A stretch of 64,000 bases of DNA, taken from Streptococcus marimammalium DSM 18627 (lineage in GTDB: Bacteria > Bacillota > Bacilli > Lactobacillales > Streptococcaceae). The stretch lies in contig NZ_KB904359.1 in assembly GCF_000380045.1 (NCBI RefSeq), positions 20,398-84,397 of the forward strand, written 5' to 3'. A program made the translations under genes and the position numbers. The first letter of the stretch is position 1. Each line of letters starts with the position of its first letter. Positions 37,795 through 49,944 of this stretch are shown here, one piece after another. A model generated the notes under the pieces. That model made no database searches, was not told the origin of the DNA, and saw nothing but the letters and a program-made list of their open reading frames with translations.

Positions 37795-39081
37795 ATGAAA
37801 TTACAAAAACCAAAAGGCACACAAGATATCTTGCCTAAAGACTCAGTCAAATGGCAATATCTTGAAAAGGTGTCACGTGAAACATTTCAAAAATATCGTT
37901 ACGAAGAAATTAGAACGCCTTTGTTTGAACACTACGAAGTGATTAGTCGTTCGGTTGGTGATACGACAGACATTGTTAGTAAAGAAATGTATGATTTTTA
38001 TGATAAGGGAAATCGCCATATTACTCTTCGACCAGAAGGAACAGCTCCAGTAGTGCGTTCTTATGTTGAAAATAAATTATTTGCTCCCGAAGTGCAAAAA
38101 CCAGTCAAGCTATATTACATGGGTTCTATGTTTCGTTATGAACGCCCCCAAGCAGGACGTTTGCGTGAGTTTCATCAAATTGGAGTAGAAGTCTTTGGCT
38201 CAAAAAATCCCGCAACAGACGTTGAAACAATTGCCATGGCTTATCAATTGTTTGAAAACCTAGGAATTTCTGGTGTAACACTTCATCTAAATAGTTTAGG
38301 AAATCCCGAGAGTCGAACAAATTATCGTCAGGCATTAATTGATTATTTAACCCCTTTACGAGATAAACTTTCAAAGGATAGCCAACGTCGTTTAGAAGAA
38401 AATCCTCTTCGAGTGTTGGATTCCAAGGAAAAAGAAGACAAGCAAGTTGTAGAGGGTGCCCCTTCTATTCTTGATTATCTTGATGAAGAAAGTCAACAGC
38501 ACTTTGATACCGTTTGTCAGCTATTAAAAGCTCTTAGCATTCCTTTTGTGATTGATACTAATATGGTACGCGGGTTAGATTATTATAATCACACGATTTT
38601 TGAATTTATCACAACTGTTGATAAGACAGAATTGACCATCTGTGCGGGTGGTCGTTATGATGGGTTGGTTGAGTATTTCGATGGACCTGAAACGCCTGGT
38701 TTTGGCTTTGCCCTTGGAATTGAAAGATTACTGATGATTTTAGAAAAGCAAGGGGTTAATCTTCCTGTTACAAATGCTCTTGACGTTTATATCGTTGTTT
38801 TAGGCGACACTGTTAACGAAACAGCACTGACTCTTGTTCAATCACTAAGAAAACAAGGTTTTTCAGTTGAAAGAGACTACCTTGATAGAAAACTCAAAGC
38901 CCAATTCAAGTCAGCTGATATGTTTAATGCTAAAATAGTTATCACTCTAGGTGAGTCAGAATTAGCATCAAACAAAGTTGTTATCAAAAATAATCAGACC
39001 AGACAGGAAAAGGAAGTGGCTCTCAATGAACTAGAGGAGAGTTTTGTAAGTATTTATAAAGAACTAACACAAAAAAAATAA
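37795..39081 (+). CDS. hisS: histidyl-tRNA synthetase
   Basis: Class II synthetase, 428 residues: motif 1 region ([18 protein letters not shown]), motif 2 [20 protein letters not shown], histidine-specific boxes [12 protein letters not shown] and [10 protein letters not shown], motif 3 [11 protein letters not shown] and a C-terminal anticodon-binding domain. GAAGAGGA precedes the ATG. No T-box leader is present. It is followed closely by aspS, and the two are co-transcribed as in other streptococci. Confidence 0.97.
   Translation: MKLQKPKGTQDILPKDSVKWQYLEKVSRETFQKYRYEEIRTPLFEHYEVISRSVGDTTDIVSKEMYDFYDKGNRHITLRPEGTAPVVRSYVENKLFAPEVQKPVKLYYMGSMFRYERPQAGRLREFHQIGVEVFGSKNPATDVETIAMAYQLFENLGISGVTLHLNSLGNPESRTNYRQALIDYLTPLRDKLSKDSQRRLEENPLRVLDSKEKEDKQVVEGAPSILDYLDEESQQHFDTVCQLLKALSIPFVIDTNMVRGLDYYNHTIFEFITTVDKTELTICAGGRYDGLVEYFDGPETPGFGFALGIERLLMILEKQGVNLPVTNALDVYIVVLGDTVNETALTLVQSLRKQGFSVERDYLDRKLKAQFKSADMFNAKIVITLGESELASNKVVIKNNQTRQEKEVALNELEESFVSIYKELTQKK
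37869..37884. other. weaker parS-like site in hisS
   Basis: GGTGTCACGTGAAACA matches the parS palindrome TGTTTCACGTGAAACA at 14 of 16 positions, with the right half perfect. It lies within the first 100 bases of hisS. Confidence 0.5.
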
Positions 39082-39092
39082 TGGAGAAATTT

Positions 39093-40841
39093 ATGAAGCG
39101 ATCAATGTATGCAGGACGTGTTCGATTAGAACATGAAGGAAGTGACATCGTTCTAAAAGGATGGGTAGATAGGCGTAGAGATTTAGGGGGTCTCATCTTT
39201 ATTGACCTTAGAGACCGTGAAGGGATTGTCCAATTGGTAATCAATCCAGAAGTGGCTAGTCAAGAAGTGATGTCTATTGCAGATAGCTTAAGAAATGAAT
39301 ATGTCATTGAAGTTACAGGTAAGGTTGAAAAAAGAGATCAAGAAAATCCTAAGCTAGCGACAGGGAAAATTGAAGTTCACGTTACCAATTTAACCATTTT
39401 AAACACAGCGAAAACAACACCATTTGAAATTAGAGATCACATTGAAGTGAATGATGATATTCGTCTTCGTTATCGTTATCTTGATTTACGTCGCCCTAGC
39501 ATGCTAGAAAACTTTAAACTTCGTGCCAAGGTGACTCATATCATAAGAAACTATCTAGATAGTCTAGAATTTATTGATGTTGAAACACCAATGCTTTCAA
39601 AATCAACTCCAGAAGGTGCGCGTGACTACCTCGTTCCTAGTCGTATTAGTGAAGGGCATTTCTATGCACTGCCACAAAGTCCTCAAATCACCAAGCAATT
39701 ATTGATGGCTTCTGGATTTGATCGTTATTATCAGATTGTTAAGTGTTTCCGTGATGAAGATTTAAGAGGAGACCGTCAACCTGAGTTTACACAAGTTGAC
39801 CTTGAAACTTCTTTTTTATCAGAGGAGGACATTCAAACCATTGTTGAAGGGTTGATTGCTAAGGTGATGAAAGAAGTTAAAGGCATTGACCTTACACTAC
39901 CATTACCAAGAATGTCTTATGATGATGCCATGAATTTATATGGTAGCGATAAACCTGACACAAGATATGACATGTTGCTACAAGATGTGTCAGAACTTGT
40001 TCGTAAGACAGATTTCAAGGTGTTTTCTGAAGCGCCAAGTGTTAAAGCCATTGTGGTGAAAGATGCTGCAAGCAACTATTCACGCAAAGATATTGACAAG
40101 TTGACAGAGATTGCTAAACAGTATGGTGCTAAGGGGTTGGCTTGGATAAAATATGTTGACAGCTTATTGACAGGTCCAATTGCAAAGTTTTTATCAACAA
40201 TAACAGATGAGTTGACAGATGATTTACAGTTAAGCAATAATGATTTGGTTTTATTTGTAGCAGATGATCTTGCTATTGTAAATGATACATTAGGCGCTCT
40301 TAGAACACGAATTGCTAAGGAACTTAAACTTATCGATGACTCACAATTCAATTTTTTATGGGTGGTTGATTGGCCAATGTTTGAATGGTCAAAAGAAGAA
40401 GAGCGCTACACTAGTGCTCACCATCCCTTTACCTTACCACAAAAAGAAACGGTCTCAGAATTAGAAGGTGACTTGAGCAAAGTCAGGGCTGTTGCTTATG
40501 ACATTGTTTTAAATGGTTATGAATTGGGCGGCGGTAGTTTACGGATCAATGAAAAAGATATGCAAGAAAGAATGCTGAAAGCCTTAGGCTTTAAGACAGA
40601 AGACGCCTATGAGCAATTTGGTTTTTTACTAGATGCCATGGATTATGGTTTTCCACCGCATGGTGGTCTAGCACTGGGGCTTGATCGCTTTGTGATGCTT
40701 TTAGCAGGAAAAGAAAATATCCGAGAGGTTATTGCCTTTCCAAAAAACAACCGTGCTGTTGATCCAATGACGCAAGCACCAAGTATTGTTTCTAAGAAAC
40801 AATTAGAAGAATTATCTTTAACAGTAAAAAAATATGATTAA
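39093..40841 (+). CDS. aspS: aspartyl-tRNA synthetase
   Basis: Class II synthetase, 582 residues, with the N-terminal OB-fold anticodon domain ([22 protein letters not shown]), motif 1, motif 2 [18 protein letters not shown], the bacterial GAD insertion and motif 3 [16 protein letters not shown] at 39093 is chosen because GGAG lies 6 bases upstream and relatives begin [11 protein letters not shown]; the ATG at 39081 overlaps the hisS stop. The next gene starts inside its last codons. Confidence 0.97.
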   Translation: MKRSMYAGRVRLEHEGSDIVLKGWVDRRRDLGGLIFIDLRDREGIVQLVINPEVASQEVMSIADSLRNEYVIEVTGKVEKRDQENPKLATGKIEVHVTNLTILNTAKTTPFEIRDHIEVNDDIRLRYRYLDLRRPSMLENFKLRAKVTHIIRNYLDSLEFIDVETPMLSKSTPEGARDYLVPSRISEGHFYALPQSPQITKQLLMASGFDRYYQIVKCFRDEDLRGDRQPEFTQVDLETSFLSEEDIQTIVEGLIAKVMKEVKGIDLTLPLPRMSYDDAMNLYGSDKPDTRYDMLLQDVSELVRKTDFKVFSEAPSVKAIVVKDAASNYSRKDIDKLTEIAKQYGAKGLAWIKYVDSLLTGPIAKFLSTITDELTDDLQLSNNDLVLFVADDLAIVNDTLGALRTRIAKELKLIDDSQFNFLWVVDWPMFEWSKEEERYTSAHHPFTLPQKETVSELEGDLSKVRAVAYDIVLNGYELGGGSLRINEKDMQERMLKALGFKTEDAYEQFGFLLDAMDYGFPPHGGLALGLDRFVMLLAGKENIREVIAFPKNNRAVDPMTQAPSIVSKKQLEELSLTVKKYD

Positions 40842-41778
40842 AAAAGCACCTTTAAGCAAACGTATTAGATTTGTTATTAATCGTTGGGCAAAAAAAGTAG
40901 GACTTCTTAATACATTAAGAAGTATTTCTAGAGAAAAATACGCAGAAAAGATTTCAGCAGCTGTTCTAACGGGGTTATTATTTAGTATTGCTGTTAATTT
41001 CTTTTTTCAATCTGGTCACGTTTATTCGAGTGGTGTGACAGGCCTGTCTCAAATCATCTCATCGGTCGTTTTTAGAACATTTGGATTAAAATTATCTGTT
41101 GCTTTTTTCTTCTACTTATTAAATATCCCATTACTTATTATGGCATGGTATCGAATAGGAAGAAAATTTACTGTTTTTACTTTTATATCTGTCACTCTAA
41201 GCTCGCTCTTTGTACAGTTTATGCCTCAAGCAACTTTAACGACTGACCCATTGATTAATGCTATTTTTGGTGGACTTTTCATGGGGGTTGGTGTAGGTCT
41301 TGGTTTTAGAGCCAACATTTCAAGTGGTGGGACAGACATTATCAGCGTCGCTATTAGAAGAAAAACAGGTAGAGATGTGGGTACCATCTCGATGACTCTA
41401 AATGGTTTCATTATGCTGTTTGCAGGAATTCTTTTTGGTTGGCAGTATGCTCTTTATTCGATGGTTGCCATCTTTGTTTCTAGTCGGGTAACAGATGCTG
41501 TTTTTACCAAACAACGTAAAATGCAAGCCATGATTATTACTGATAAACCCGAAAAAGTAATTCGAATGATTCATAAGAGACTTCATCGTGGCGTCACTTC
41601 TATCAATGAAGCAGAAGGTACTTATAAGCACGAAAAAAAATCTGTACTCATCACTATTATTTCACGAGCTGAGTACAACGAATTTAGAACAATTATGCAA
41701 AAAACCGACCCTACAGCATTTGTATCGGTCTCAGAAAATGTCCATATCATTGGTCGTTTTACAGAAGACGATCGATAA
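40834..41778 (+). CDS. YitT family membrane protein (first of a tandem pair)
   Basis: 314 residues: a basic cytoplasmic N terminus of about 40 residues not seen in the other two copies, five to six membrane segments, glycine-rich loops ([22 protein letters not shown]) and the C-terminal DUF2179 domain. It overlaps the aspS stop by 8 bases, so it is coupled to hisS-aspS. Function unknown; see paralogues at 5189 and 41803. Confidence 0.88.
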   Translation: MIKKAPLSKRIRFVINRWAKKVGLLNTLRSISREKYAEKISAAVLTGLLFSIAVNFFFQSGHVYSSGVTGLSQIISSVVFRTFGLKLSVAFFFYLLNIPLLIMAWYRIGRKFTVFTFISVTLSSLFVQFMPQATLTTDPLINAIFGGLFMGVGVGLGFRANISSGGTDIISVAIRRKTGRDVGTISMTLNGFIMLFAGILFGWQYALYSMVAIFVSSRVTDAVFTKQRKMQAMIITDKPEKVIRMIHKRLHRGVTSINEAEGTYKHEKKSVLITIISRAEYNEFRTIMQKTDPTAFVSVSENVHIIGRFTEDDR

Positions 41779-41802
41779 ACTTACTATAGTATAGGAGAAT
41801 AA

Positions 41803-42684
41803 ATGAAACAAAAATATATTTTTCATCCCAAAAATTTTTTCTTTATCACCCTTGGTACTGCAATTTATGCCTTTGGTTTTGTTAATTTGAATATGCAAAA
41901 CAAAATTGCTGAAGGTGGTTTGGCTGGTCTAACCTTAGTTTTTCACCATTTGTTTAATATTAACCCTTCTTATTCAGGTTATCTTTTGAATTTACCTCTT
42001 GTTTTATGGGGAGCTTATGTTTTTGGTAAAAGAGCGATGGCTTACACGATTTATGGGATTAGTACGATGTATTTATTTGTTTATATCTTTCAAAAAATAC
42101 CCCTTAATCTTGATTTGCAACATGACTATCTTGTTATCTCCTTGATTGCAGGTATTGGCGCTGGTATTGGAAGTGGTATTGTCTTTCGCTATGGTGGTAC
42201 AACAGGTGGATCAGATATTATTGCAAGAATTATCGAAGATAAGTTTGGTATTCAACTCAGTCAAGCTCTCTTAGGTTTTGACATTTTTGTTATGTTATTA
42301 TCATTGACTTATGTTTCTGTTCCAAGAATGATGTATGCCTTAATTGCTAGTTTTATGTTTAGTCAAGTAGTTCACTTGGTTGAAAATGGAGGATATTCAG
42401 TTCGTGGGATGTTCATCATTTCTGATAAATCAGCTGAGATTGCTAAGTTTATCATTGAAGAGATTGGGAGAGGTGTTACTTATCTTCAAGGTGAGGGTGC
42501 TTATTCTGGTCATGAGAAAAATGTTATTTATGTAGCAATGTCACCTACAGAAATTCGGGAAGTTAAAAAAGTGATGGAGGAGATAGATCCTAGGGCTTTC
42601 ATTTCCATCATGGCTATTGAAGAGGTCGTCAGTCCAGATTTCATCGTTAATCGTCGACCAATGCTAAAATTACCCAAGAAATAA
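41803..42684 (+). CDS. YitT family membrane protein (second of a tandem pair)
   Basis: 293 residues with the same architecture as its neighbour: membrane segments from FFFITLGTAIYAFGFVNL, loops GLAGLTLVF and GGTTGGSDIIARI, and a C-terminal DUF2179 domain (RGMFIISDKSAEIAKFI, RGVTYLQGEGAYSG). AGGAG lies before the ATG, 24 bases after the first copy ends. Last gene of the hisS-aspS operon. Confidence 0.88.
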   Translation: MKQKYIFHPKNFFFITLGTAIYAFGFVNLNMQNKIAEGGLAGLTLVFHHLFNINPSYSGYLLNLPLVLWGAYVFGKRAMAYTIYGISTMYLFVYIFQKIPLNLDLQHDYLVISLIAGIGAGIGSGIVFRYGGTTGGSDIIARIIEDKFGIQLSQALLGFDIFVMLLSLTYVSVPRMMYALIASFMFSQVVHLVENGGYSVRGMFIISDKSAEIAKFIIEEIGRGVTYLQGEGAYSGHEKNVIYVAMSPTEIREVKKVMEEIDPRAFISIMAIEEVVSPDFIVNRRPMLKLPKK

Positions 42685-42718
42685 AACAACTTCAGTCAAC
42701 GACTGAAGTTGTTTTATT
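42682..42718. terminator. convergent terminator between yitT and argS
   Basis: AAAACAACTTCAGTC and GACTGAAGTTGTTTT form a 15-bp perfect stem with a 3-4 base loop. Confidence 0.9.
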
Positions 42719-42720
42719 TC

Positions 42721-44409
42721 TTACATTTCATTTGGTGCTTCAACACCTAGTAAGCGAAGAGCTTCTTTTAATACAATACCTGTTGCATAAGATAATGCTA
42801 AACGACTATCACGTTCTGGGCTGTCGTTTAAGATTCGAGTATGAGCGTAGAAGCGATTAAAGCTTTGAGCCAAGTTGATGGCAAATTTGGCAATGACAGA
42901 TGGTTCAAAGTTATCAGAACTTCTTGCAATTATACGAGGAAAATCTTGTAATAATTTCACAATTTCCCAACTATCAGAGTCGTTTAATTTATAATCACCA
43001 CTAGTACTTGGTATAAAATTACCTTTTTTTAGAATAGATTGAATACGAGCATGAGCATATTGCACATAGGGACCAGTTTCTCCTTCAAACGATACCATTG
43101 TTTCTAAATTAAAGTCATAACCATTTGTTCTATCAGTTTTTAAGTCGTAGAATTTAATCGCTCCAACACCAACTGCTTGAGCAACTTTTTCTTTATTTTC
43201 AAGATTAGGATTTTTAGCCTCGATTTGTGTCAATGCACGATTGATAGCTTCATTAATAGTTGGCTCAAGAAGAATAACATTTCCTTTTCGTGTTGAGAAC
43301 TTAGTGCCATTACTTGTTACAAGTCCAAAGGAAACGTGGCTAATATCCTCACTCCATTCATAAGACATCTCAGATAGCACAGCTTTTAGTTGTTTAAAGT
43401 GGGATGCTTGTTCTTGTCCTACGACATAGACAGCTTTAGCAAAATCATAGTGACGATGACGGTATAGTGCTGCCGCCAAGTCACGAGTAATATATAGAGT
43501 TGCTCCGTCAGATTTTTTAATAAGAGCAGGATGTTCAATGCCGTATTTTTCAAGATTAACGACCTGTGCTCCTTTGGATTCTTGTAAGAGTTTTTTCTCA
43601 TCTAATAAATCAAGAATTTCTTGCATTTTATCATTGTAGAAGGCTTCTCCATTGTAACTATCAAAGGAAATCTTCATCAAATCATAGATACGGTTGAATT
43701 CAATCAAACTTTCATCACGGAACCATTGCCATAATTGAAGGGCTTCTTCATCCCCATTTTCAAGTCTTAGGAACCAATCTCTTGCCTCATCATCAAGTTC
43801 TGGATGATCTTTTACTTCGGCATTGATACGAACATATAATTTTAATAATTCATTGATGGGATCTTTTTCAACAGCTTTTTTATCACCCCATTTTTTGTAG
43901 GCAACTATTAACATCCCAAATTGCTTACCCCAGTCGCCTAAATGGTTAACTTTAATCGTTTTGTATCCCATTTTTTGGAAAATGTTAGATAAAGCATCAC
44001 CAATAACTGTTGAGCGTAAATGTCCAATTGAAAATGGTTTGGCAATGTTTGGACTTGACATATCAATAACTATGTTTTTATTTTCACCAATATTTTGTTG
44101 ACCATAATCACTACCATGTTTGATAACGTCCAATAAAATTTGATGAGATACTTTTTCTTTGTCCAAGAAAAAGTTGATATAAGGGCCAACAGCTTCTACT
44201 TTTTCAAAACCATCTTTATCTATCTTTTCTACAATTTCTTGAGCAATCATTTGAGGTGCTTTTTTTAATATTTTAGCTAAAGAAAAAGCTGGAAAGGCAA
44301 GGTCACCCATGTTTGAATTCTTAGGTGTTTCGAGTAAATTGAGAACTGTTTCAAATTCTAAATCAGCAACAGCAGTAATTTTTTTAGCAATAAGTTGTTT
44401 TGTATCCAT
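42721..44409 (-). CDS. argS: arginyl-tRNA synthetase
   Basis: Class I synthetase, 562 residues. It has the Add1 domain at the N terminus, the HIGH-type motif [19 protein letters not shown], a KMSK-equivalent FSTRKGNVI (as in other ArgRS that lack canonical KMSK) and the DALR anticodon-binding domain at the C terminus (YAHTRI...[10 protein letters not shown]). GGAG lies upstream of the ATG. In relatives the divergent gene is argR, which here is decayed. Confidence 0.97.
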   Translation of the reverse strand: MDTKQLIAKKITAVADLEFETVLNLLETPKNSNMGDLAFPAFSLAKILKKAPQMIAQEIVEKIDKDGFEKVEAVGPYINFFLDKEKVSHQILLDVIKHGSDYGQQNIGENKNIVIDMSSPNIAKPFSIGHLRSTVIGDALSNIFQKMGYKTIKVNHLGDWGKQFGMLIVAYKKWGDKKAVEKDPINELLKLYVRINAEVKDHPELDDEARDWFLRLENGDEEALQLWQWFRDESLIEFNRIYDLMKISFDSYNGEAFYNDKMQEILDLLDEKKLLQESKGAQVVNLEKYGIEHPALIKKSDGATLYITRDLAAALYRHRHYDFAKAVYVVGQEQASHFKQLKAVLSEMSYEWSEDISHVSFGLVTSNGTKFSTRKGNVILLEPTINEAINRALTQIEAKNPNLENKEKVAQAVGVGAIKFYDLKTDRTNGYDFNLETMVSFEGETGPYVQYAHARIQSILKKGNFIPSTSGDYKLNDSDSWEIVKLLQDFPRIIARSSDNFEPSVIAKFAINLAQSFNRFYAHTRILNDSPERDSRLALSYATGIVLKEALRLLGVEAPNEM

Positions 44410-44682
44410 CTTTGACTCCTAAACTATTAATTGTCACTTATATTTTAACATAAAAAACACTATTATGGCGGAAATATCTGTTAATGATGTAATTTTCCCT
44501 CATTAATTTGCTGAAATGTGGAAAATCAATGCTTATCATAAGAAAAAATAATGGAATAGCATAAAACAATCTTACTAAATGAGAAGAGAATTCTTTGTTG
44601 TGGCATAGTATAGGAGAAAGGTGCAAAATAAAGGAAAATTTGATATAATTTTAAGGATAATTATTCAAGATAGATATTTGCG
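44410..44682. other. argS/argR divergent intergenic region
   Basis: No gene is supported; the 62-codon minus-strand frame here has no family resemblance. A TATAAT at about 44643-44648 stands 35 bases before the argR pseudogene ATG and is its likely former promoter, which now would serve mutS. Confidence 0.45.
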
Positions 44683-45066
44683 ATGAATAAAAGAGACTGA
44701 CTAAAAACAATTAGTGAATTTTCGTTTGTAAAGAATAACAAGTCAAATGAATTAAAAAGAGATTAGCAGAAAAAGCTACTCTTGTAAGGCAAGCCATCCT
44801 ATCAAGTGATTTATGAGCAATGAGCTCCAGGAAACATCATCAAGAGAAAAGTCAAGTATTTTATAGTTTATCATATTAACTCTATTGATATTTAAATCAA
44901 TTGTTAAGAATATATTTTATTAGTGCCTTGAGCAGATTTTATAATAGGTATTCATATTAATTTTGGTGAAACCGACTTAATGTTATCTTTAATGACAATA
45001 AAAGCAATTTTATATTATAGATGAAAACAAACTATAGTAGTCCTTTAGTAAGAGAGGAAATAGGAA
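44683..45066 (+). pseudogene. argR: decayed arginine repressor gene argR
   Basis: From ATG at 44683 the frame is kept for 128 codons right up to the mutS start but is broken by about a dozen TGA/TAA/TAG stops. What remains matches ArgR in order: a start MNKRD-LKTISEF, and near the end ADFIIGIHINFGETDLMLSLM, which fits the ArgR oligomerisation domain (Gly-x-His-Thr-Asn-x-Gly-Glu-Ala-Asp in working ArgR). The location, divergent from argS and before mutS, is where pyogenic streptococci carry an argR. It contains only substitutions as far as I can see, no clear frameshift, so it decayed as a whole. Homology is by eye, not by alignment. Confidence 0.6.
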
Positions 45067-47601
45067 ATGACTAAAGAAAAAATTTCTCCAGGGATGCAGC
45101 AGTATCTCAATATCAAAAAAAATTATCCTGATGCCTTTTTACTCTTTCGTATGGGTGATTTTTATGAATTATTTTATGAGGATGCTGTTAAAGCAGCACA
45201 AATTCTTGAAATTAGTTTAACTAGTCGTAATAAAAATGCCGAAAATCCAATTCCAATGGCTGGAGTTCCTTATCATTCAGCTCAACAGTATATTGATGTT
45301 TTAATTGAATTGGGTTATAAGGTAGCGATTGCTGAACAAATGGAGGATCCAAAACAAGCAGTGGGAGTGGTTAAAAGAGAGGTTGTCCAAGTGGTTACAC
45401 CAGGAACAGCGGTTGACTCTTCTAAACCAGATGCAAATAACAATTATCTCATCGCTATTGATACCAATCAGGAATTTTTTGGATTATCCTATATGGATTT
45501 GTCAACAGGTGAATTTTATGCAAGTGTTTTACCTGATTTTTCAAGTGTTTGTAGCGAAATATTAAATTTAAAATCAAAAGAAGTGGTGGTAGGCTATCAG
45601 CTTGATGATGAGGATTATGATCTTCTGGAAAAGAAAATGAATATAATTGTTTCTTATCAATTTCAAAAAGAGGATCACCCTTTACTCAATTTAGATCTTC
45701 ATCCATTAGAAATATCAGCAGCCTCTAAACTACTCTACTACATTAAAACTACACAAATGCGTGAATTGAGTCATCTCCAAAAGTTAGTTCATTATGAGAT
45801 TAAAGATTACCTTCAGATGACCTATACAACAAAAAGTAGTTTGGATTTGTTAGAAAATGCTAGAACCAATAAAAAAAATGGTAGTCTTTTTTGGTTGCTT
45901 GATAATACAAAAACAGCCATGGGAATGCGATTATTGCGTCAGTGGATTGATCGACCACTCATTAATCAACAAAAAATTATTCAAAGGCAAGACATTGTTC
46001 AAGTGTTTTTAGAACAATTTATTGAGCGTAGTGATTTGACAGAAAGCCTCAAAGGAGTCTATGATATTGAACGATTAGCTAGTCGGGTTTCTTTTGGTAA
46101 GGCTAATCCCAAAGATTTAATTCAGCTAGGGCAGACCTTGTCTCAAGTGCCTTACATTAAAGCAATCTTAGAAGGTTTTTCTCACCCCAGTTTAGAGGCT
46201 CTTGTCAACGAGATGGATCCTTTGTCAGAATTGGAAGAATTGATACGTTTAGCGATAGATACCAATGCTTCTGCCACAATCACTGAAGGAAACATTATTA
46301 GAACTGGGTTTGATGATAGGCTAGATCACTATCGTAAAATCATGCGTGAGGGTACTAGTTGGATTGTTGATATTGAAACTAGGGAAAAACAGGCAACAGG
46401 CATTTCAACTCTAAAAATCGATTACAATAAAAAAGATGGCTATTATTTTCACGTGACCAATTCTAATCTTAACCTTGTTCCTGATTATTTTTTCAGAAAG
46501 GCAACCCTAAAAAATTCAGAGCGTTTTGGTACAGCAGAATTAGCTAAAATTGAAGGTGAGATGCTTGAGGCGCGTGATTATTCTGCACAATTAGAATATG
46601 ATATTTTTATGCGTGTGAGAAGTCAAGTAGAAAAATATATTGCTAGATTACAAAAACTGGCTAAACAAATTGCTACAATTGATGTTTTACAGAGCTTAGC
46701 CCAAGTGGCTGAAAATAATCGCTATGTTCGTCCGACATTTAATGAATTAGGGAAAATTCAAATTGAGCAAGGACGACATGCGGTTGTGGAAAAAGTCATG
46801 GGAATACGAGAATACATTCCTAATAGCATTATTTTTGATGACTCAACAAACATCCAATTAATTACCGGTCCAAACATGAGTGGTAAATCAACTTATATGA
46901 GACAACTTGCCTTAACGATTGTAATGGCACAGATTGGCTCTTTTGTTGCGGCTCAAACGGCAAATCTTCCAATTTTTGATGCTATTTTCACCAGAATTGG
47001 TGCAGCAGATGATTTAATTTCAGGGCAGTCAACCTTTATGGTGGAGATGATGGAAGCTAACCATGCTATCAAACGAGCAAGTAAAAATTCTCTCATTTTA
47101 TTTGATGAGTTAGGAAGAGGAACAGCAACTTATGATGGAATGGCTCTTGCTCAAGCTATTATTGAGCACATCCATAACCACATTACAGCTAAAACAATGT
47201 TTGCTACTCATTATCATGAATTGACAAGTCTGTCAACTAGCTTGACACACCTTGTTAATGTCCATGTATCAACCTTAGAGAAAAACGGAGAAGTCACTTT
47301 CCTTCATAAGATAGCAGATGGCCCTGCTGATAAATCTTACGGCATTCATGTTGCCAAAATAGCCGGTTTACCAAAAACATTACTCAAGCGAGCAGACACT
47401 CTTTTAACCAAATTTGAATCAAATGCTGTTATTCCTGTGTCAACTAAGAAGACAATAAGTTCTCAAGTTAAACAATTACCTCTTATTGAAGAAGAGCAAC
47501 AAACAGTTTTAGAGAGATTAACGACACTTGATGTGATGAATATAACACCAATGGAAGCCTTGAAAGAATTGTTAACTTTACAAAAAATATTAAAAAAGTA
47601 A
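45067..47601 (+). CDS. mutS: DNA mismatch repair protein MutS
   Basis: 844-residue mismatch-recognition ATPase. The N-terminal mismatch-binding domain has the Phe-x-Glu motif in [13 protein letters not shown]; the core and clamp follow; the ATPase has Walker [12 protein letters not shown] (about 603-613), Walker [12 protein letters not shown] and the ATHYHEL switch. Length matches the family. AGGAAATAGGAA precedes the ATG. It is followed by mutL after a 370-base gap containing a hairpin. Confidence 0.97.
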   Translation: MTKEKISPGMQQYLNIKKNYPDAFLLFRMGDFYELFYEDAVKAAQILEISLTSRNKNAENPIPMAGVPYHSAQQYIDVLIELGYKVAIAEQMEDPKQAVGVVKREVVQVVTPGTAVDSSKPDANNNYLIAIDTNQEFFGLSYMDLSTGEFYASVLPDFSSVCSEILNLKSKEVVVGYQLDDEDYDLLEKKMNIIVSYQFQKEDHPLLNLDLHPLEISAASKLLYYIKTTQMRELSHLQKLVHYEIKDYLQMTYTTKSSLDLLENARTNKKNGSLFWLLDNTKTAMGMRLLRQWIDRPLINQQKIIQRQDIVQVFLEQFIERSDLTESLKGVYDIERLASRVSFGKANPKDLIQLGQTLSQVPYIKAILEGFSHPSLEALVNEMDPLSELEELIRLAIDTNASATITEGNIIRTGFDDRLDHYRKIMREGTSWIVDIETREKQATGISTLKIDYNKKDGYYFHVTNSNLNLVPDYFFRKATLKNSERFGTAELAKIEGEMLEARDYSAQLEYDIFMRVRSQVEKYIARLQKLAKQIATIDVLQSLAQVAENNRYVRPTFNELGKIQIEQGRHAVVEKVMGIREYIPNSIIFDDSTNIQLITGPNMSGKSTYMRQLALTIVMAQIGSFVAAQTANLPIFDAIFTRIGAADDLISGQSTFMVEMMEANHAIKRASKNSLILFDELGRGTATYDGMALAQAIIEHIHNHITAKTMFATHYHELTSLSTSLTHLVNVHVSTLEKNGEVTFLHKIADGPADKSYGIHVAKIAGLPKTLLKRADTLLTKFESNAVIPVSTKKTISSQVKQLPLIEEEQQTVLERLTTLDVMNITPMEALKELLTLQKILKK

Positions 47602-47970
47602 GAATTGAATAATAAAGATAAGTCACAAAATAGAATTTCTTTTTTCTTGTTTTGTGACTTATTGACTATGATCAGTTGAAGAAGTCTCTCAATTTCTTTC
47701 TTTTTTGTGTGGTATAATAGAAAAACAATAGTAAGACTTAATTTATTCCTATCAATAATCACTAAAAGAAGTTGATGTGATAATAAAATCAAGTTTAGAA
47801 ATTTTAATGATAGTGGCTTAATCATTATCTGAAGTTATTATTGAAGTACAGATTGATTTATATCGAATAAATAAGCTGTTAAAGTTTTAAAAGAAGAGTT
47901 GTAAATAATTAATTAACTTCATTATTATAAAATAAAAGTGACAAATGTCTTAGAAAAGGTGAAGAGTATT
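47602..47970. other. gap between mutS and mutL
   Basis: It contains a hairpin at 47618-47662 (13-bp stem ATAAGTCACAAAA/TTTTGTGACTTAT, no T-run), a possible promoter (-10 TATAAT at 47713-47718), and a stretch from about 47720 to 47935 that reads FLSIITKRS...AVKVLKEEL in one frame with stops between. In S. pyogenes other genes lie between mutS and mutL, so this may be a remnant; I cannot name it. Confidence 0.35.
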
Positions 47971-49932
47971 ATGCCTAAAATTATTGAATTACCAGAAACA
48001 CTCGCCAACCAAATAGCAGCTGGTGAAGTGATTGAGCGTCCAAGTAGTGTTGTTAAAGAATTGATAGAGAATGCTATTGATGCTGGAAGCACCCAAATTA
48101 CAATTGAACTCGAAGAGTCAGGATTGAAAAAAATTCAAGTCACTGATAATGGTGAAGGAATTTCCAAAGAAGATGTGGCTTTAAGTATAAAACGTCACGC
48201 CACAAGTAAAATTAAAAGCCAGTCTGATTTGTTTCGGATTAGAACACTGGGATTTCGTGGTGAAGCCCTTCCCTCGATTGCATCAATTAGTTTAATGACT
48301 ATTAAAACTGCAACAGCTTTTGAAGAAGGCGGCACTTTGTTGATTGCTAATGGTGGTCAAATTGAACAAGAAGAAGTAATCTCAACACCAGTTGGCACTA
48401 AGATTATTATTGAAAATCTCTTTTTCAACACACCAGCTAGATTAAAGTATATGAAAAGTCTACAGGCAGAACTAGCTAATATTGTTAATATAGTCAATCG
48501 TTTAAGCCTTGCTCATCCAGAAGTTTCATTTGTTTTATTTAGTGATGGCAGAGAGTTAATTAGAACTGCTGGAAGCGGAGATTTACATCAAGCTATTGCA
48601 GGTATTTATGGTGTTAGTACAGCTAAGAAAATGGTCGCTATTTCAGCATCTAATCTTGATTTTGAGGTATCAGGCTATGTTAGTTTGCCAGAATTAACAA
48701 GAGCTAATCGTAATTATATGACGCTTTTAATTAATGGTCGCTACATTAAAAATTTCTTACTTAATAGGGCTATCATTGATGGCTACGGAAGTAAACTAAT
48801 GGTAGGACGTTTTCCAATTGCTGTCATTGATATTCAAATTGATCCATATTTGGCAGATGTCAATGTTCACCCGACTAAACAAGAAGTTCGTATTTCTAAA
48901 GAAGGTGATCTGATGTCTCTCATTAAAACAGCTATCTTTGACAGTTTAAAAGAACATGATTTGATTCCAGATGCGCTCGAAAATCTAGCAAAATCAAGTA
49001 TAAGAGGTTTTCCAAAACCGGTTCAAACTAGTCTTTCCTTAAAACAAACCAATCTTTATTATGATAATGATAAAAAAGATTTCTTTGTTCGCTCTAGTGA
49101 AGAAATGGATACCTATGTAGAAGAAAACCAGTTTTCTCAACAAGAAAATAAAATTGACAATTCGCTTGACAATACTGTCAAGACATTTCCCTCTGTCAAG
49201 TTTGCTAATCGAACACATTGGCACGATTTTAATGGTGAGCACCCTGAAATTGATATGACTAATAGCGATAAACTAAAATTTCTCTTAGATAATCTTGAAA
49301 ATGAGGAAGCGTCTGTTTTTCCAGAATTAGAATACTTTGGGCAAATGCATGGCACTTACCTCTTTGCTCAAGGGAAAGAAGGACTTTATATCATTGATCA
49401 ACATGCTGCTCAAGAAAGAATCAAGTATGAATATTATCGTGACAAAATAGCGGATGTCAATACAAGTTTACAGCAATTGTTAATGCCTTATCTATTTGAA
49501 TTTCCAACAGATGATTTTCTTAATCTGCAAGAAAAAATGCCTCTACTTAATCAAGTTGGCATTTATTTGGAACCTTATGGTGAAAATACTTTTATTTTAC
49601 GAGAACATCCTATATGGTTTAAGGAAGAAGAGATTGAATCAGGTGTATATGAAATTTGTGATATGTTGCTACTAACTAACCATGTTTCTATTAAAACTTA
49701 CCGTGCTGAATTAGCGATTATGATGAGTTGTAAACGAAGTATTAAAGCAAATCATACTTTAGATGATTACTCAGCGAGACATCTTATCAATCAATTGGCT
49801 CAGTGTCAAAATCCATATAATTGTCCACATGGCCGACCAGTTTTAGTGAGTTTTTCAAATTCAGACATGGAAAAAATGTTCCGTCGTATTCAAGAAAATC
49901 ATAAAAGCTTAAGAGAACAAGGCAAATATTAG
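47971..49932 (+). CDS. mutL: DNA mismatch repair protein MutL
   Basis: Mismatch-repair matchmaker/endonuclease, 653 residues from ATG at 47971. GHKL ATPase with the MutL signature [16 protein letters not shown] motifs ENAIDAG and DNGEG. The C-terminal domain has the metal-binding QHAAQER-type motif ([12 protein letters not shown]) and CPHGRPV, so the endonuclease site seems intact, as in bacteria lacking MutH. Start 47971 is chosen because the family begins MPKIIELP; an upstream GTG at 47938 is in frame but adds an unrelated segment. Confidence 0.95.
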   Translation: MPKIIELPETLANQIAAGEVIERPSSVVKELIENAIDAGSTQITIELEESGLKKIQVTDNGEGISKEDVALSIKRHATSKIKSQSDLFRIRTLGFRGEALPSIASISLMTIKTATAFEEGGTLLIANGGQIEQEEVISTPVGTKIIIENLFFNTPARLKYMKSLQAELANIVNIVNRLSLAHPEVSFVLFSDGRELIRTAGSGDLHQAIAGIYGVSTAKKMVAISASNLDFEVSGYVSLPELTRANRNYMTLLINGRYIKNFLLNRAIIDGYGSKLMVGRFPIAVIDIQIDPYLADVNVHPTKQEVRISKEGDLMSLIKTAIFDSLKEHDLIPDALENLAKSSIRGFPKPVQTSLSLKQTNLYYDNDKKDFFVRSSEEMDTYVEENQFSQQENKIDNSLDNTVKTFPSVKFANRTHWHDFNGEHPEIDMTNSDKLKFLLDNLENEEASVFPELEYFGQMHGTYLFAQGKEGLYIIDQHAAQERIKYEYYRDKIADVNTSLQQLLMPYLFEFPTDDFLNLQEKMPLLNQVGIYLEPYGENTFILREHPIWFKEEEIESGVYEICDMLLLTNHVSIKTYRAELAIMMSCKRSIKANHTLDDYSARHLINQLAQCQNPYNCPHGRPVLVSFSNSDMEKMFRRIQENHKSLREQGKY

Positions 49933-49944
49933 AAGAGAGAGACA

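Noticed and set aside
44438..44626. 62-codon minus-strand gene upstream of argS
   Set aside because: No ribosome-binding site, no family resemblance, and it lies in the argS/argR promoter region.
46446..46461. Third parS site (CACGTG in mutS); also CACGTG at 59677 in nrdD
   Set aside because: Flanks match the parS palindrome at too few positions on both sides.
47463..47825. 120-codon antisense frame over the mutS 3' end
   Set aside because: It shadows mutS and the noncoding gap; hydrophobic composition follows from the AT-rich antisense strand and it has no start signals.
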